Shown here piece by piece: positions 14,329-22,034 of a stretch of 24,418 nt of DNA. This stretch comes from Phycisphaerae bacterium. GTDB lineage: Bacteria; Planctomycetota; Phycisphaerae; UBA1845. The stretch spans positions 1-24,418 of the forward strand of contig BQJS01000051.1 of the NCBI GenBank assembly GCA_021604825.1. The letters run 5' to 3'. The first letter of the stretch is position 1; every line of letters begins with the position of its first letter. The notes under the pieces were generated by a model that saw only the letters and a program-made list of their open reading frames with translations, had not been told where the DNA came from and made no database searches. The translations under genes were made by a program, and so were the position numbers.

Positions 14329-15321
14329 ATGATACGTGAAAACATTAGAATCACGATTGCCTGGGTGCTGTTGCTGACGTTTACTGCCCAAGCACAGGTT
14401 GAAACCGAAGTTGAGACCCCTGACAAGCCGATCGTGCCGGCTGACGTTGCGGAGGCTGCGGGTTTGAAATCAACCGCCAAGCCCTCGCCCAATCGGGCAC
14501 GTCAAATCGGCATGTTAAAACAATTCGAGAATGAAATTACCCGTTCACTCGAAATGGACGAAGATCAAGCCACCGAGATAAGCGAGGTGTTTCGGGATTA
14601 CATCGACGGGCTGTCGGAAGAAGTCGACGACCGTCGAGAAGCGCGACGCGAAAACGCCGAGATCATTCGTGAGTTGGTCGACGAAATGCGCGAAGCGCAA
14701 AAAGACCGCGATATGGAACGCGTCACGGAACTCCGCGAGGAAATCGGCGAACTGCGGGCTGAGTACGCCGACGCAGAAGAACCGTTGAATCCCGACGAGT
14801 TCTTCGATGAACTCCGCGAACTGATGAGCGAGGACCAGATCGAGACGTTTGATCCATTGGCCGACCGATTCAAGAAGCGCATCGCTGGCCCCAACACGAA
14901 GGCGCAGAAGTCCAAACTCAAGCTTTACAAAAAGGCAGCGCACTCGATCAATTTGCCCGAGGACCAAATGGCCGCCGTCCGTGAGATCTTTGTCGATTTT
15001 GCAAAGGAAAGTCGCGGCGCTAAAGGCGCAGCGGTTGCGGAAGCTGACGAAGAGTTGCTCGAAATGATTCTCGATGAACTTGACGAGGACCAAGCCCGCG
15101 AATTTATACAAAAGGTCGACAATCTGGAAAAAATGCAGAACCGCGGACGCGGAGATCGCAGATCCGAGCGAAAACGCCGTGGCGCTGCCCGCGACAAGAT
15201 TGAAGCCGTCGAAGAGCCGATCGACGAAGAAGTTGAAGATGCCGTCGAAACAAACGAGGCCGATGTCGAGCGCATACGCGAGGAGCCCGCTGGCGAAGAC
15301 ATTGAGGACTCAGAAGAATAG
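14329..15321 (+). CDS. Secreted acidic, helix-rich hypothetical protein (Spy/LTxxQ-like repeats possible)
   Basis: A 330-residue protein with a clear signal peptide (positively charged start, hydrophobic AWVLLLTFTAQA, cleavage likely after residue 23), so it is periplasmic or secreted. The rest is highly charged and predicted alpha-helical, with very high Glu/Asp/Arg content and no Cys. Two similar helical units can be seen: about 63-190 (LEMDEDQATEISEVFRDYID ... MSEDQIETFDPLADRF) and about 205-270 (INLPEDQMAAVREIFVDFAK ... LDEDQAREFIQKVDNL). The recurring short motif DEDQ/SEDQ/PEDQ followed by a helix is reminiscent of LTxxQ-type periplasmic proteins such as Spy and CpxP, but the match is weak. 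The last 50 residues are almost all Glu, Asp, Val, Ala and Arg and probably disordered. The ribosome site AGAGGAAG lies about 9 nt before the ATG. The function is not known. Confidence 0.75.
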   Translation: MIRENIRITIAWVLLLTFTAQAQVETEVETPDKPIVPADVAEAAGLKSTAKPSPNRARQIGMLKQFENEITRSLEMDEDQATEISEVFRDYIDGLSEEVDDRREARRENAEIIRELVDEMREAQKDRDMERVTELREEIGELRAEYADAEEPLNPDEFFDELRELMSEDQIETFDPLADRFKKRIAGPNTKAQKSKLKLYKKAAHSINLPEDQMAAVREIFVDFAKESRGAKGAAVAEADEELLEMILDELDEDQAREFIQKVDNLEKMQNRGRGDRRSERKRRGAARDKIEAVEEPIDEEVEDAVETNEADVERIREEPAGEDIEDSEE

Positions 15322-15497
15322 CCGCGAGGACGTGACGCAATACCCGTGATTCAACCGGCGGGATTAAGAACGTCCGAAACAACCGCTGGCAGGGTGGGCT
15401 ATGCCCATCAGGTCAAAATCAATCGACGCGAATTGAGATTCAAAGAGAGAAGCCATTGTCTGCGGTGGGGTTGCGCCCGCTACATGCTGAATCCAAC

Positions 15498-17006
15498 TTA
15501 GCTATTCGACAGTTCCGACCCTCGGCACATATCTGCGAGCTCCCGCACTTGCTTCGCCAAGTCGCTTGACTTTGATTCTCTTGGTACCGATGTGGTGTCG
15601 GAATCCGAGTCACCCTTGCGGGCGCTTTCAATCATGGAGCGGATTTCGTCGAGCGAGCGTCGATTGCGCATGAGAGCTTGGTCGAACGACTTGGAATTTG
15701 TTCGACGTCGGACGGCGTCGCCCGTCGTGTTCGTGTTGGCGGTGTCATCTGCGCTTCGTTGGGTCAGTCGCCGCGCCCTACCTTCGAGATTGTCGAATAC
15801 GTTGCGAAGCGAAATAGTCAGGCGACCGGTGCGGGCGGTCTGCTCGCTCAGGCGCGATAGTGTTCTTTCGGCGGCTTGTCGTGCCGACCTGGATTCGCTG
15901 ACGACGGTTCGAACGTCTTCGGTCGCAGTCTTGGTTTCTGCCAGCAGTCTTCGCACGAGGACTGCGAGTCGTCGCATCTGAGCCGAGTCTCCCGCGCCAG
16001 CCGACTGGCTTACTTCGGCTACGATCGATTCCGGTGTACCGATTGAATCGATTTCCGAAGCGGTTACCGGGGCGTGAATGCGTTGCTCGAATTCGGCGGA
16101 CTCTGTCTTGGGCGCGGTGGCTGGTGCGCTTAGGCGTGACTGCCAGTTGGCTGGCGGTTTGACGCGCGGTGAGGCAAACTTCGATCCCCCCTGTGCCACG
16201 GTCATCATTTGTGCGATCACGTTCTTGATGAACGGGCCATCGATTTCGTTGGTGTCGGCTGCGTACGAACTGAGCATGGCGTTGTCGCAAAGTGTGTTGA
16301 TCAGTCGTGGCAGCCCCTGCGAATATTCGTAGATGGCGTCGATCGCTGAAGCGCTGAGGATTTTTTCAGGATACGTTGCGCCAGCCACACTGAGTCGGTG
16401 GAAGATGTACCCTTCCGTTTGCGAGCGCGTCAGTGCTCCCAGATGAAAACTGCGGAAGATGCGTTGTCGCAGTTGCCGCATGTCGTTGGCTTCAAACATC
16501 TCTTTGAGTTCGGGCTGCCCGACGATGACGATTTGCAACAACTTGGCGTCGTCGGCTTCAAGGTTTCCGATCATGCGGATTTGTTCAAATGCCTCGCGCG
16601 TCAAGGCCTGTGCCTCGTCGAGCATGAGGACGACGGGTTTGTTCATCGCGAAACTGGAGAGCAGGAAATCCTGAAGCAGCCGCGTTAGTTCGACATTGGT
16701 GGCATCCGAAGGCGCGTCGATGTCGAATTCGCTGCAAACGGTGTGCAAGAGTTCGTTGGCGTTGATCTGCGAGTTGTTGACGCTGGCGAATGCGATCCCC
16801 GTACCGAAGTGTCGCAGCATCAGGCGGGTGACAAGCGTCTTACCCGCACCAACTTCACCGGTCAGCACGACGAACCCTTTTCCCTCGGCGATGGCGTAGA
16901 TCAGCGATGCCAGCGCTTCTTCGTGATCGGGCGTTGAGAAGAAGAACCTCGGATCAGGCGTGTTGTTAAACGGCAGTTCACGGAGTCCGAAGAAAGATGC
17001 GTACAT
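15498..17006 (-). CDS. ExeA/TIGR03015-type AAA ATPase with helical C-terminal extension
   Basis: A 502-residue protein. The first 270 residues are an AAA ATPase of the ExeA/GspA group: N-terminal MYASFFGLRELPFNNTPDPR, Walker A GEVGAGKT (50-57), Walker B VVLMLDEAQ (125-133), then a sensor region (VIVGQPELKEM) and YSQGLPRLINTLCDNAML. Members of this group next to Wza and tyrosine-kinase genes occur in exopolysaccharide and exosortase loci, which fits its neighbours here. Residues about 290-502 are not part of the ATPase: a low-complexity Ala/Pro/Ser part, then Arg-rich helices (about 345-420) that could form a coiled coil. No transmembrane segment is apparent. The ribosome site AGAGG is 8 nt before the ATG at 17006. 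It is transcribed divergently from the Wza-like gene. The precise role in polymer export is unknown. Confidence 0.87.
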   Translation of the reverse strand: MYASFFGLRELPFNNTPDPRFFFSTPDHEEALASLIYAIAEGKGFVVLTGEVGAGKTLVTRLMLRHFGTGIAFASVNNSQINANELLHTVCSEFDIDAPSDATNVELTRLLQDFLLSSFAMNKPVVLMLDEAQALTREAFEQIRMIGNLEADDAKLLQIVIVGQPELKEMFEANDMRQLRQRIFRSFHLGALTRSQTEGYIFHRLSVAGATYPEKILSASAIDAIYEYSQGLPRLINTLCDNAMLSSYAADTNEIDGPFIKNVIAQMMTVAQGGSKFASPRVKPPANWQSRLSAPATAPKTESAEFEQRIHAPVTASEIDSIGTPESIVAEVSQSAGAGDSAQMRRLAVLVRRLLAETKTATEDVRTVVSESRSARQAAERTLSRLSEQTARTGRLTISLRNVFDNLEGRARRLTQRSADDTANTNTTGDAVRRRTNSKSFDQALMRNRRSLDEIRSMIESARKGDSDSDTTSVPRESKSSDLAKQVRELADMCRGSELSNS

Positions 17007-17360
17007 TGGCTATGCCTCTTAGCTGGGGGCGATCATTTTCCCTGAATGAACCCATATATAGGTCCTAGGAATATCGGTCGCGCGGCGCACGCCCTGTAGA
17101 TAAGCACGCCCAATAATTGTCGGGCGTTCAACCAGATAAGACGCCAAGGCCCAAACGTCCGAAATCATCGTGAATATTCGCAAGTTGGGTTCAGCGCGAC
17201 GCGTCTTCTCCCGATAAATCGAGCGGACGACCGATATCTCGCGCCAACGGAGATGTTGCTGGCGGAGATGAATACATTCGAGCGGTTGGTCCAAAGAGAA
17301 TCCATACGCCCAGCTGGTTGACGTGACCAGGTGCGTGCAACTTCGGTGGAGATGCCATCC
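17007..17360. other. Divergent intergenic region of the polysaccharide locus (354 bp)
   Basis: It separates the leftward ATPase gene from the rightward Wza-like gene and must hold promoters for both. I see no supported gene. An inverted repeat CGCCC(N10)GGGCG at 17107-17126, with CAATAATTG in its centre, could be a regulator site. No convincing -35/-10 pair was found. Confidence 0.4.
17345..17351 (+). promoter_or_regulatory. Ribosome binding site that decides the Wza-like start
   Basis: GGTGGAG lies 9 nt before GTG 17361 but directly abuts ATG 17352, so the GTG is the better start; it also gives a clean lipoprotein signal peptide. Confidence 0.5.
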
Positions 17361-18149
17361 GTGAAGTTACTTCGTCGAAATCCAGTGCTGATCGTGTTGG
17401 GGTTGGCTTGCCTTGCGACCTCGACGGGATGCCAATCGAAACACCACGATCTCGTTTCGTTTCTCAAAGCCCACGAGCACGAAGTCTCCGCGATCGAGTA
17501 TCGCGTCGGCATTCCCGACGTCATTGAGATTTCTGCGCCGCAGGTGTTGGAGATCGATCGCATACGGCAGACCATCCGCCCGGACGGGAAAATTTCCCTT
17601 CGATTGCTCGGACCGGTCAAAGTCGTGGGCATGACAGAGAAAGAAATCGCAGCCAAAGTGACGCGGTTGCTCGAGCCTTACTACGAAGATCCCAAGGTGC
17701 AGGTCCGCGTCACGGCGCACCTGTCCAAGAAGATTTATCTAGCCGGTCAAGTCCAGTCCAGCCGCGGAAACAGTCAAGGCGGGGTTGCAGCCGACAATTG
17801 GACGGCGATGCCTTACACCGGGCGCGATACGGTGCTGGATGTGCTGGCCAAAGGAAGCATGTCGTTTATCGCCTGGCGCACCAAAGTGCAGGTGATTCGC
17901 AGTAGCCCGCACGAAGACGAACGTCGCAAGATCGTGGTGGACATCGACAAGATGATTCGGTCTGGAGACACCAGTCAAAACGTGCTATTGCAGCCCAACG
18001 ATATTGTGCTGGTGCCACCGACACCGCTTGGTTGGTTGGGACTCCGCGTGCAGGAAGTGTTGTTCCCGTTCCAGCCAGTGATGCAAGCGTATAACACGCC
18101 GGCGAATCTGATTGATTCGACGGAAGAGTATCAAAACCAAGACGACTGA
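17361..18149 (+). CDS. Wza-like polysaccharide export lipoprotein
   Basis: From GTG 17361 the product is 262 residues: a short basic start MKLLRRN, a hydrophobic core and lipobox STGC (Cys24), so it is probably an outer-membrane lipoprotein. Residues about 46-121 are the polysaccharide export (Poly_export) domain (YRVGIPDVIEISAP, TIRPDGKISLRLLGPVKVVG, MTEKEIAAKVTRLL, DPKVQVRVT), followed by an SLBB-type domain beginning KKIYLAGQV. The C-terminal part ends with ILQPND-like LLQPNDIVLVPPTPLGWLG and an amphipathic segment. In E. coli, Wza forms the outer-membrane channel for capsule; this copy is shorter, with one SLBB domain. It is the first gene of a rightward unit with a tyrosine kinase and a glycosyltransferase. 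In-frame ATG 17352 and GTG 17331 are alternative starts. Confidence 0.88.
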   Translation: MKLLRRNPVLIVLGLACLATSTGCQSKHHDLVSFLKAHEHEVSAIEYRVGIPDVIEISAPQVLEIDRIRQTIRPDGKISLRLLGPVKVVGMTEKEIAAKVTRLLEPYYEDPKVQVRVTAHLSKKIYLAGQVQSSRGNSQGGVAADNWTAMPYTGRDTVLDVLAKGSMSFIAWRTKVQVIRSSPHEDERRKIVVDIDKMIRSGDTSQNVLLQPNDIVLVPPTPLGWLGLRVQEVLFPFQPVMQAYNTPANLIDSTEEYQNQDD

Positions 18150-18232
18150 CCCCTTTGACGAGAAGCCCAAGACGATCGATTTGAATCCAAGTCCCTGATT
18201 CCAAATCATCGTCGCCAGTGAGAGATTCGAGA

Positions 18233-19147
18233 ATGGGAAGAATCGCTGAAGCATTGAAGCGAGCGGAAGACGAACGGCGCCGCCGGTTGGGCGAAGAGGG
18301 TGGAACCGCCACCGCGGTACTCGAGCGCCCCGACGGCGAGCCCCTGCAACTTGACGAGCAGGTGAGCGATTTCCGCGTGGTCGAACCGCAAACGCCCGAG
18401 CTCATGCTCGAACAGGGCATTCACGAGTCGGTCGTGTCGTATTACAGCCGCTCGTCGGCTGTCTCCGAACAATACCGCTCGCTGCGCACCCGACTCCTGA
18501 CTCAAAATCCGCAGAACGATCATCGTGTGTTGGCGATCACCAGTGCCATCCCGCGCGAAGGCAAGAGTGTGACGACGGCCAACATGGGCATGATCATGGC
18601 CGAGATCCGCCACTTCAAAGTGCTGATCGTCGATTGCGACTTCAGGCGAAGTCGTTTGGGCCTGCTCTTCGATTCGCAGAAGCGCCCTGGATTGGCGGAC
18701 TTGTTGCGTGGGGCTGCGACCTATGAAGATGTGGTTCAGCCAACCTGCGTGCCAAACTTGTACTTGGCCAACGCCGGTCAGACAAACGGACGGTCAGCGG
18801 CTGAATTGCTGGCCACGCCGCAGTCAGCGGCGACGCTTCGCCGGTTCCAGTCAGAATTCCACTACACGTTCATCGATACGCCGCCCGCCACGACCGTGAC
18901 CGACGTTGGCATCATCGGGCAGATGTGCAATGGCGTGATTCTGCTCGTGCGTTTGAAATTTACGCCCGAGGCTTATGCCCGTCGCGCGGTGCGTTTGCTT
19001 CGGGTCAACAAGATTCCGATCCTCGGATGTTTGCTGATTGGCCAGGATGAGCGGCCTTCCGGCGGATATGGGTACCGCTACGCCTACGATTACTATCGAT
19101 ATGGTTATTCGAGGAGCGGTCCCGGAAAATCAAGGAACCCCCGTTGA
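18233..19147 (+). CDS. CpsD/Wzc-like cytoplasmic tyrosine kinase (BY-kinase)
   Basis: A 304-residue P-loop kinase without the membrane Wzz domain, as in Gram-positive CpsD or split systems. It starts MGRIAEALKRAEDER, typical of this family, and has Walker A IPREGKSVTTAN (about 106-117), Walker A' VLIVDCDFRR (130-139), and Walker B FIDTPP (213-218). The C-terminus is a tyrosine cluster, GYGYRYAYDYYRYGYSR, with eight Tyr between about 279 and 292, the usual autophosphorylation tail. The kinase is expected to control polymer assembly and length through phosphorylation cycles, acting with the Wza-like exporter encoded 83 nt upstream. An in-frame GTG at 18218 would add five residues; I prefer the ATG because of the family start. 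The conserved Pro after the A' motif (usually R.P) is not present, a small departure. Confidence 0.9.
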   Translation: MGRIAEALKRAEDERRRRLGEEGGTATAVLERPDGEPLQLDEQVSDFRVVEPQTPELMLEQGIHESVVSYYSRSSAVSEQYRSLRTRLLTQNPQNDHRVLAITSAIPREGKSVTTANMGMIMAEIRHFKVLIVDCDFRRSRLGLLFDSQKRPGLADLLRGAATYEDVVQPTCVPNLYLANAGQTNGRSAAELLATPQSAATLRRFQSEFHYTFIDTPPATTVTDVGIIGQMCNGVILLVRLKFTPEAYARRAVRLLRVNKIPILGCLLIGQDERPSGGYGYRYAYDYYRYGYSRSGPGKSRNPR

Positions 19148-20373
19148 TTCAAATGTCGGATGCGGGGGCAACCGTGCCCACCATGCCACTTTGCGATCGA
19201 CTCATCATTTGCATCGCCAGCTCCTGGGACATTGATCCCACGAGCAAACATCAGGTGATGCGCATCCTCTCACAAACCAACGATGTGCTGTGGGTGAACT
19301 ACCATGGTTCGCGGCGGCCTTCTTTGAATCGCAAGGACGCACGATCGGCGTTTGGTGCGCTGCGTCGGGTGGTCAGCGGTTTGAAGCCAATTCACGAACG
19401 CATGTCGCAGTTGACGCCTTTGGTGATTCCTGGCGCACGCGATCCGCGGGTCCGTCGACTGAATGAACGCCTTGTGGTGTCGCAAATCAAGCGCGCTGTT
19501 CGGTCCATGAAAAAGCCAAATCAACCCGTGCAGCTATGGACCTTTGCGCCAGACGTAGACTTTCTGGCGGGGCGCTTCGACGAAGAACGTTTCGTTTACT
19601 ACTGCGTCGATGACTTCGCAGCATTTGAGGGCTTCGATGCAGAGGCAATCGACGCAGCCGAAACGCGCCTGTTGAAACGCTCGGACGTGGTGCTAGCCAC
19701 CTCGAAACCACTTCTAGTGAAGTGCCAGCGGTCTCACTCGAATGTGCATCTGGTGCGACATGGCGTGGATCACGGACACTTTGCATCTGCACTTGGCCAC
19801 CCCGCGCCGCCTGAAGAACTTCGCGAAATCCCAAGACCCATTGCTGGTTTCGTCGGCTTGATCGATCACTGGTTCGATACGCAACTCATGTCTGCCGTCG
19901 CAGAGCGAATGCCCGATGTTTCGTTCGTGCTAATTGGCGATGTCCGCGTTGATCTGGGGCGGTTGGCCGACCTGCCAAACGTTCACCTGTTGGGTCGAAA
20001 GTCTTACACCGAGCTGCCGAAGTACCTCGCGACATTTGATGTGGGCTTGATTCCTTTCGTGCGCAACCAACTCACTGAGAGCGTCAACCCTATCAAGTTG
20101 CGCGAGTACTTGGCGGCTGGTTTGCCTGTTGTTTCAACCGACTTGCCGGAAGTCAGACGGTATGAAGAAGTCGTATCGTTGGCCGACGTCCCAGAGGCGT
20201 TTGCACATTGGTGCCGGTCGGCGATCGATTCAAACAGCATCGAAGCCCGCCAGCGACGAAGTGAATCGATGGCTGAGGAGTCTTGGCACTCGGTCACCGA
20301 GCGTCTCTGCGACATTGTCATGGCGTCATCCACACAAGCGTTCGATCCGCAGATTTGTCTCACCCCCCAATAG
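19144..20373 (+). CDS. Glycosyltransferase, GT4-like
   Basis: A 409-residue GT-B-type glycosyltransferase. The N-terminal half contains a region with VYYCVDDFAAFEGF (151-164) and DVVLATSKPLLVKC (181-194), followed by HLVRHGVDHGHF, the usual GVD loop. The C-terminal half has the donor-binding signature NPIKLREYLAAGLPVVSTDL (315-334) with Glu321 in the E-containing motif, as in family 4. The enzyme probably adds a sugar to the exopolysaccharide repeat unit in the cytoplasm; donor and acceptor cannot be told. The start I give is TTG 19144, which overlaps the kinase stop as TTGA and has AAGGA 8 nt upstream; ATG 19153 is the alternative and lacks a ribosome site. It is the last gene of the rightward EPS group. 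Confidence 0.85.
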   Translation: MIQMSDAGATVPTMPLCDRLIICIASSWDIDPTSKHQVMRILSQTNDVLWVNYHGSRRPSLNRKDARSAFGALRRVVSGLKPIHERMSQLTPLVIPGARDPRVRRLNERLVVSQIKRAVRSMKKPNQPVQLWTFAPDVDFLAGRFDEERFVYYCVDDFAAFEGFDAEAIDAAETRLLKRSDVVLATSKPLLVKCQRSHSNVHLVRHGVDHGHFASALGHPAPPEELREIPRPIAGFVGLIDHWFDTQLMSAVAERMPDVSFVLIGDVRVDLGRLADLPNVHLLGRKSYTELPKYLATFDVGLIPFVRNQLTESVNPIKLREYLAAGLPVVSTDLPEVRRYEEVVSLADVPEAFAHWCRSAIDSNSIEARQRRSESMAEESWHSVTERLCDIVMASSTQAFDPQICLTPQ

Positions 20374-20431
20374 CAGCTAATCTCCGCCGCAACGACGCCC
20401 CCGTGGCGTACCCGATTGACCGAGGCGGAAC

Positions 20432-21217
20432 ATGTGGAACATCCTTAACGGAACGATCATCAACGCCCTCGCGGTGGCAGGCGGATGCGGTGTGGGGCTG
20501 TTGGCCGGCCATCGCTTGCCGGAGCGGTTCCAGCGGATCATCCTCGATGTGTTGGGCTTAATTACCATCACCCTCGGTGTGGATGCAGGCGTCTTGGGAA
20601 TGAACACGATGGTGCAGTCCAACATGCCACCGGGTGATGCCGGCAAGACCTACGGGGCGATGCTCGGTTTGGTCATGGTGACGTCGCTGATCATCGGGTC
20701 GATCGCCGGAACATTGATGCGTTGGCACGAAGGCATCGAAGCGCTGGGGACGAAGATCCACGAGCGATTTGCTACCGGTGACGGTAAGACGTTTTCCGAA
20801 GGATTCCTGACGGCCAGTGTGATCTTTTGTGTCGGGCCGCTCACGATGCTGGGCTGCCTTCAGAATGGGGCGGCGGGTGATCCGAGTTACCTGTATATCA
20901 AATCGTTGCTCGATGGATTTTGTTCGATCGCGTTGACGGCATCACTGGGTGTTGGCGTGGCGTTCAGCATTTTGACGGTGGTGGTCTTTCAAGGCGGGTT
21001 AGCCGTCGCGGCGTACTACTTTGCCGACCGGCTGCCACAACTGTCGGTGGACATGATGAATGTGGTGGGCGGGGTGCTGCTTCTGGCGACCGCATTGATG
21101 ATTCTGGACATCAAACGCATACCGGTGGCCAACATGCTGCCAGCCCTCTTCGTGGTCCCCGTTCTCATCTGGGTCGTCGAGCAATTTTCGCCCGGATTGC
21201 TGATTACGACCCGATAG
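20432..21217 (+). CDS. DUF554 family membrane protein
   Basis: A 261-residue integral membrane protein of the DUF554 (YqgA/YdfK) family. It opens with NGTIINALAVAGGCGVGLLAG and carries the conserved GFLTASVIFCVGPLTMLGCLQNG and IKSLLDGF segments. About six or seven hydrophobic helices are visible (roughly 7-25, 35-55, 75-95, 125-150, 165-200, 210-255). Its biochemical role is unknown in the family; a transport function has been suggested by its architecture only. GAGGCGGA about 4-6 nt before the ATG serves as ribosome site. It follows the glycosyltransferase gene by 58 nt and could be read through from the EPS unit, though no functional link is evident. Confidence 0.88.
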   Translation: MWNILNGTIINALAVAGGCGVGLLAGHRLPERFQRIILDVLGLITITLGVDAGVLGMNTMVQSNMPPGDAGKTYGAMLGLVMVTSLIIGSIAGTLMRWHEGIEALGTKIHERFATGDGKTFSEGFLTASVIFCVGPLTMLGCLQNGAAGDPSYLYIKSLLDGFCSIALTASLGVGVAFSILTVVVFQGGLAVAAYYFADRLPQLSVDMMNVVGGVLLLATALMILDIKRIPVANMLPALFVVPVLIWVVEQFSPGLLITTR

Positions 21218-21275
21218 CGGTTGTTCAAGTGTGTGCCAACTTCATTCGATCGGGCGTGGCTGCTATGATGCCGGA

Positions 21276-22034
21276 ATGAAGCCGTTTCTTCCCAACGAAT
21301 CCGACGCCATTGTCGAGGGCTTTCTTGCCGAGTCGTCGCTTCCCGTCAGCGGTTGCGAACAGTGCCCGTACCTTCCCGAGCAGATGGCCAGCAGCGAGGG
21401 CTTCTTTGTCGACACCGAGATGGAAGCCGACATCTATCGCGCGTTCATGGATCGGGGGTTTCGCCGCAGTGGTCGGGTGTTCTACCGACCGGCGTGCGAA
21501 GCGTGCGAAAGCTGTATTCCCATGCGAATCCCCGTCGCGAAATTTGATCCGAGTAAATCGATGCGTCGCATCTGGCGGAAGAACTGCGATGTTGCGGTGG
21601 TTGAGGGCGATGGTAAACCGAACCAAGCGAAGTACGACTTGTTCGTTCGATACCTCGAAGGGCAACATGACGACACCATGTCGCGCGAACGGGATTCGTT
21701 CAATGATTTTCTGTACGGATCACCTGTCCCGGCAAAGGAACTCTGTTACAAGCTCGGTGAGCGGTTAATTGGCGTGAGTATCGCCGATGATTTGCCCAAC
21801 GCTTACAGTTCGGTGTACATGTATTTTGATCCCGATGAATCGGACCGGTCGCTGGGAACCTTTTCGGTGATGGCTGAGATCGAACATTGCCGGCGCGAGG
21901 CAATCGATTATTATTACCTCGGGTATTACGTGCCCGGTTCCAAGACCATGTCGTATAAGGCGCGCTTCGCCCCGGCTGAGATTCTCAATCGCGAAGGCGA
22001 ATGGGTCGCATTCAATCGAAACGAGTACGAATGA
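21276..22034 (+). CDS. bpt: Aspartate/glutamate leucyltransferase or arginyltransferase (Bpt/Ate family)
   Basis: A 252-residue aminoacyl-tRNA-protein transferase. The N-terminal ATE domain has the Cys pair CEQCPYLPEQMAS (Cys27, Cys30) and ACEACESCIPMRIPV (Cys74, Cys77, Cys80), then SKSMRRIWRKN. The C-terminal GNAT-like part ends DYYYLGYYVPGSKTMSYKAR and LNREGEWV, as in bacterial Bpt. These enzymes attach Leu (Bpt) or Arg (Ate) to N-terminal Asp or Glu, making substrates for ClpS/ClpAP degradation. I chose ATG 21276 because MKPFLPNE is a plausible family start; GTG 21231 in frame would add 15 unrelated residues. The 3' end overlaps the next gene by ATGA. Which amino acid is transferred cannot be decided from sequence reading alone. 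Confidence 0.86.
   Translation: MKPFLPNESDAIVEGFLAESSLPVSGCEQCPYLPEQMASSEGFFVDTEMEADIYRAFMDRGFRRSGRVFYRPACEACESCIPMRIPVAKFDPSKSMRRIWRKNCDVAVVEGDGKPNQAKYDLFVRYLEGQHDDTMSRERDSFNDFLYGSPVPAKELCYKLGERLIGVSIADDLPNAYSSVYMYFDPDESDRSLGTFSVMAEIEHCRREAIDYYYLGYYVPGSKTMSYKARFAPAEILNREGEWVAFNRNEYE

Noticed and set aside
15395..15407. Short hairpin TGGGC-TAT-GCCCA between convergent genes, considered as a bidirectional terminator
   Set aside because: Only a 5-bp stem and no T-tract on either side; no stronger terminator was found in 15322-15497.
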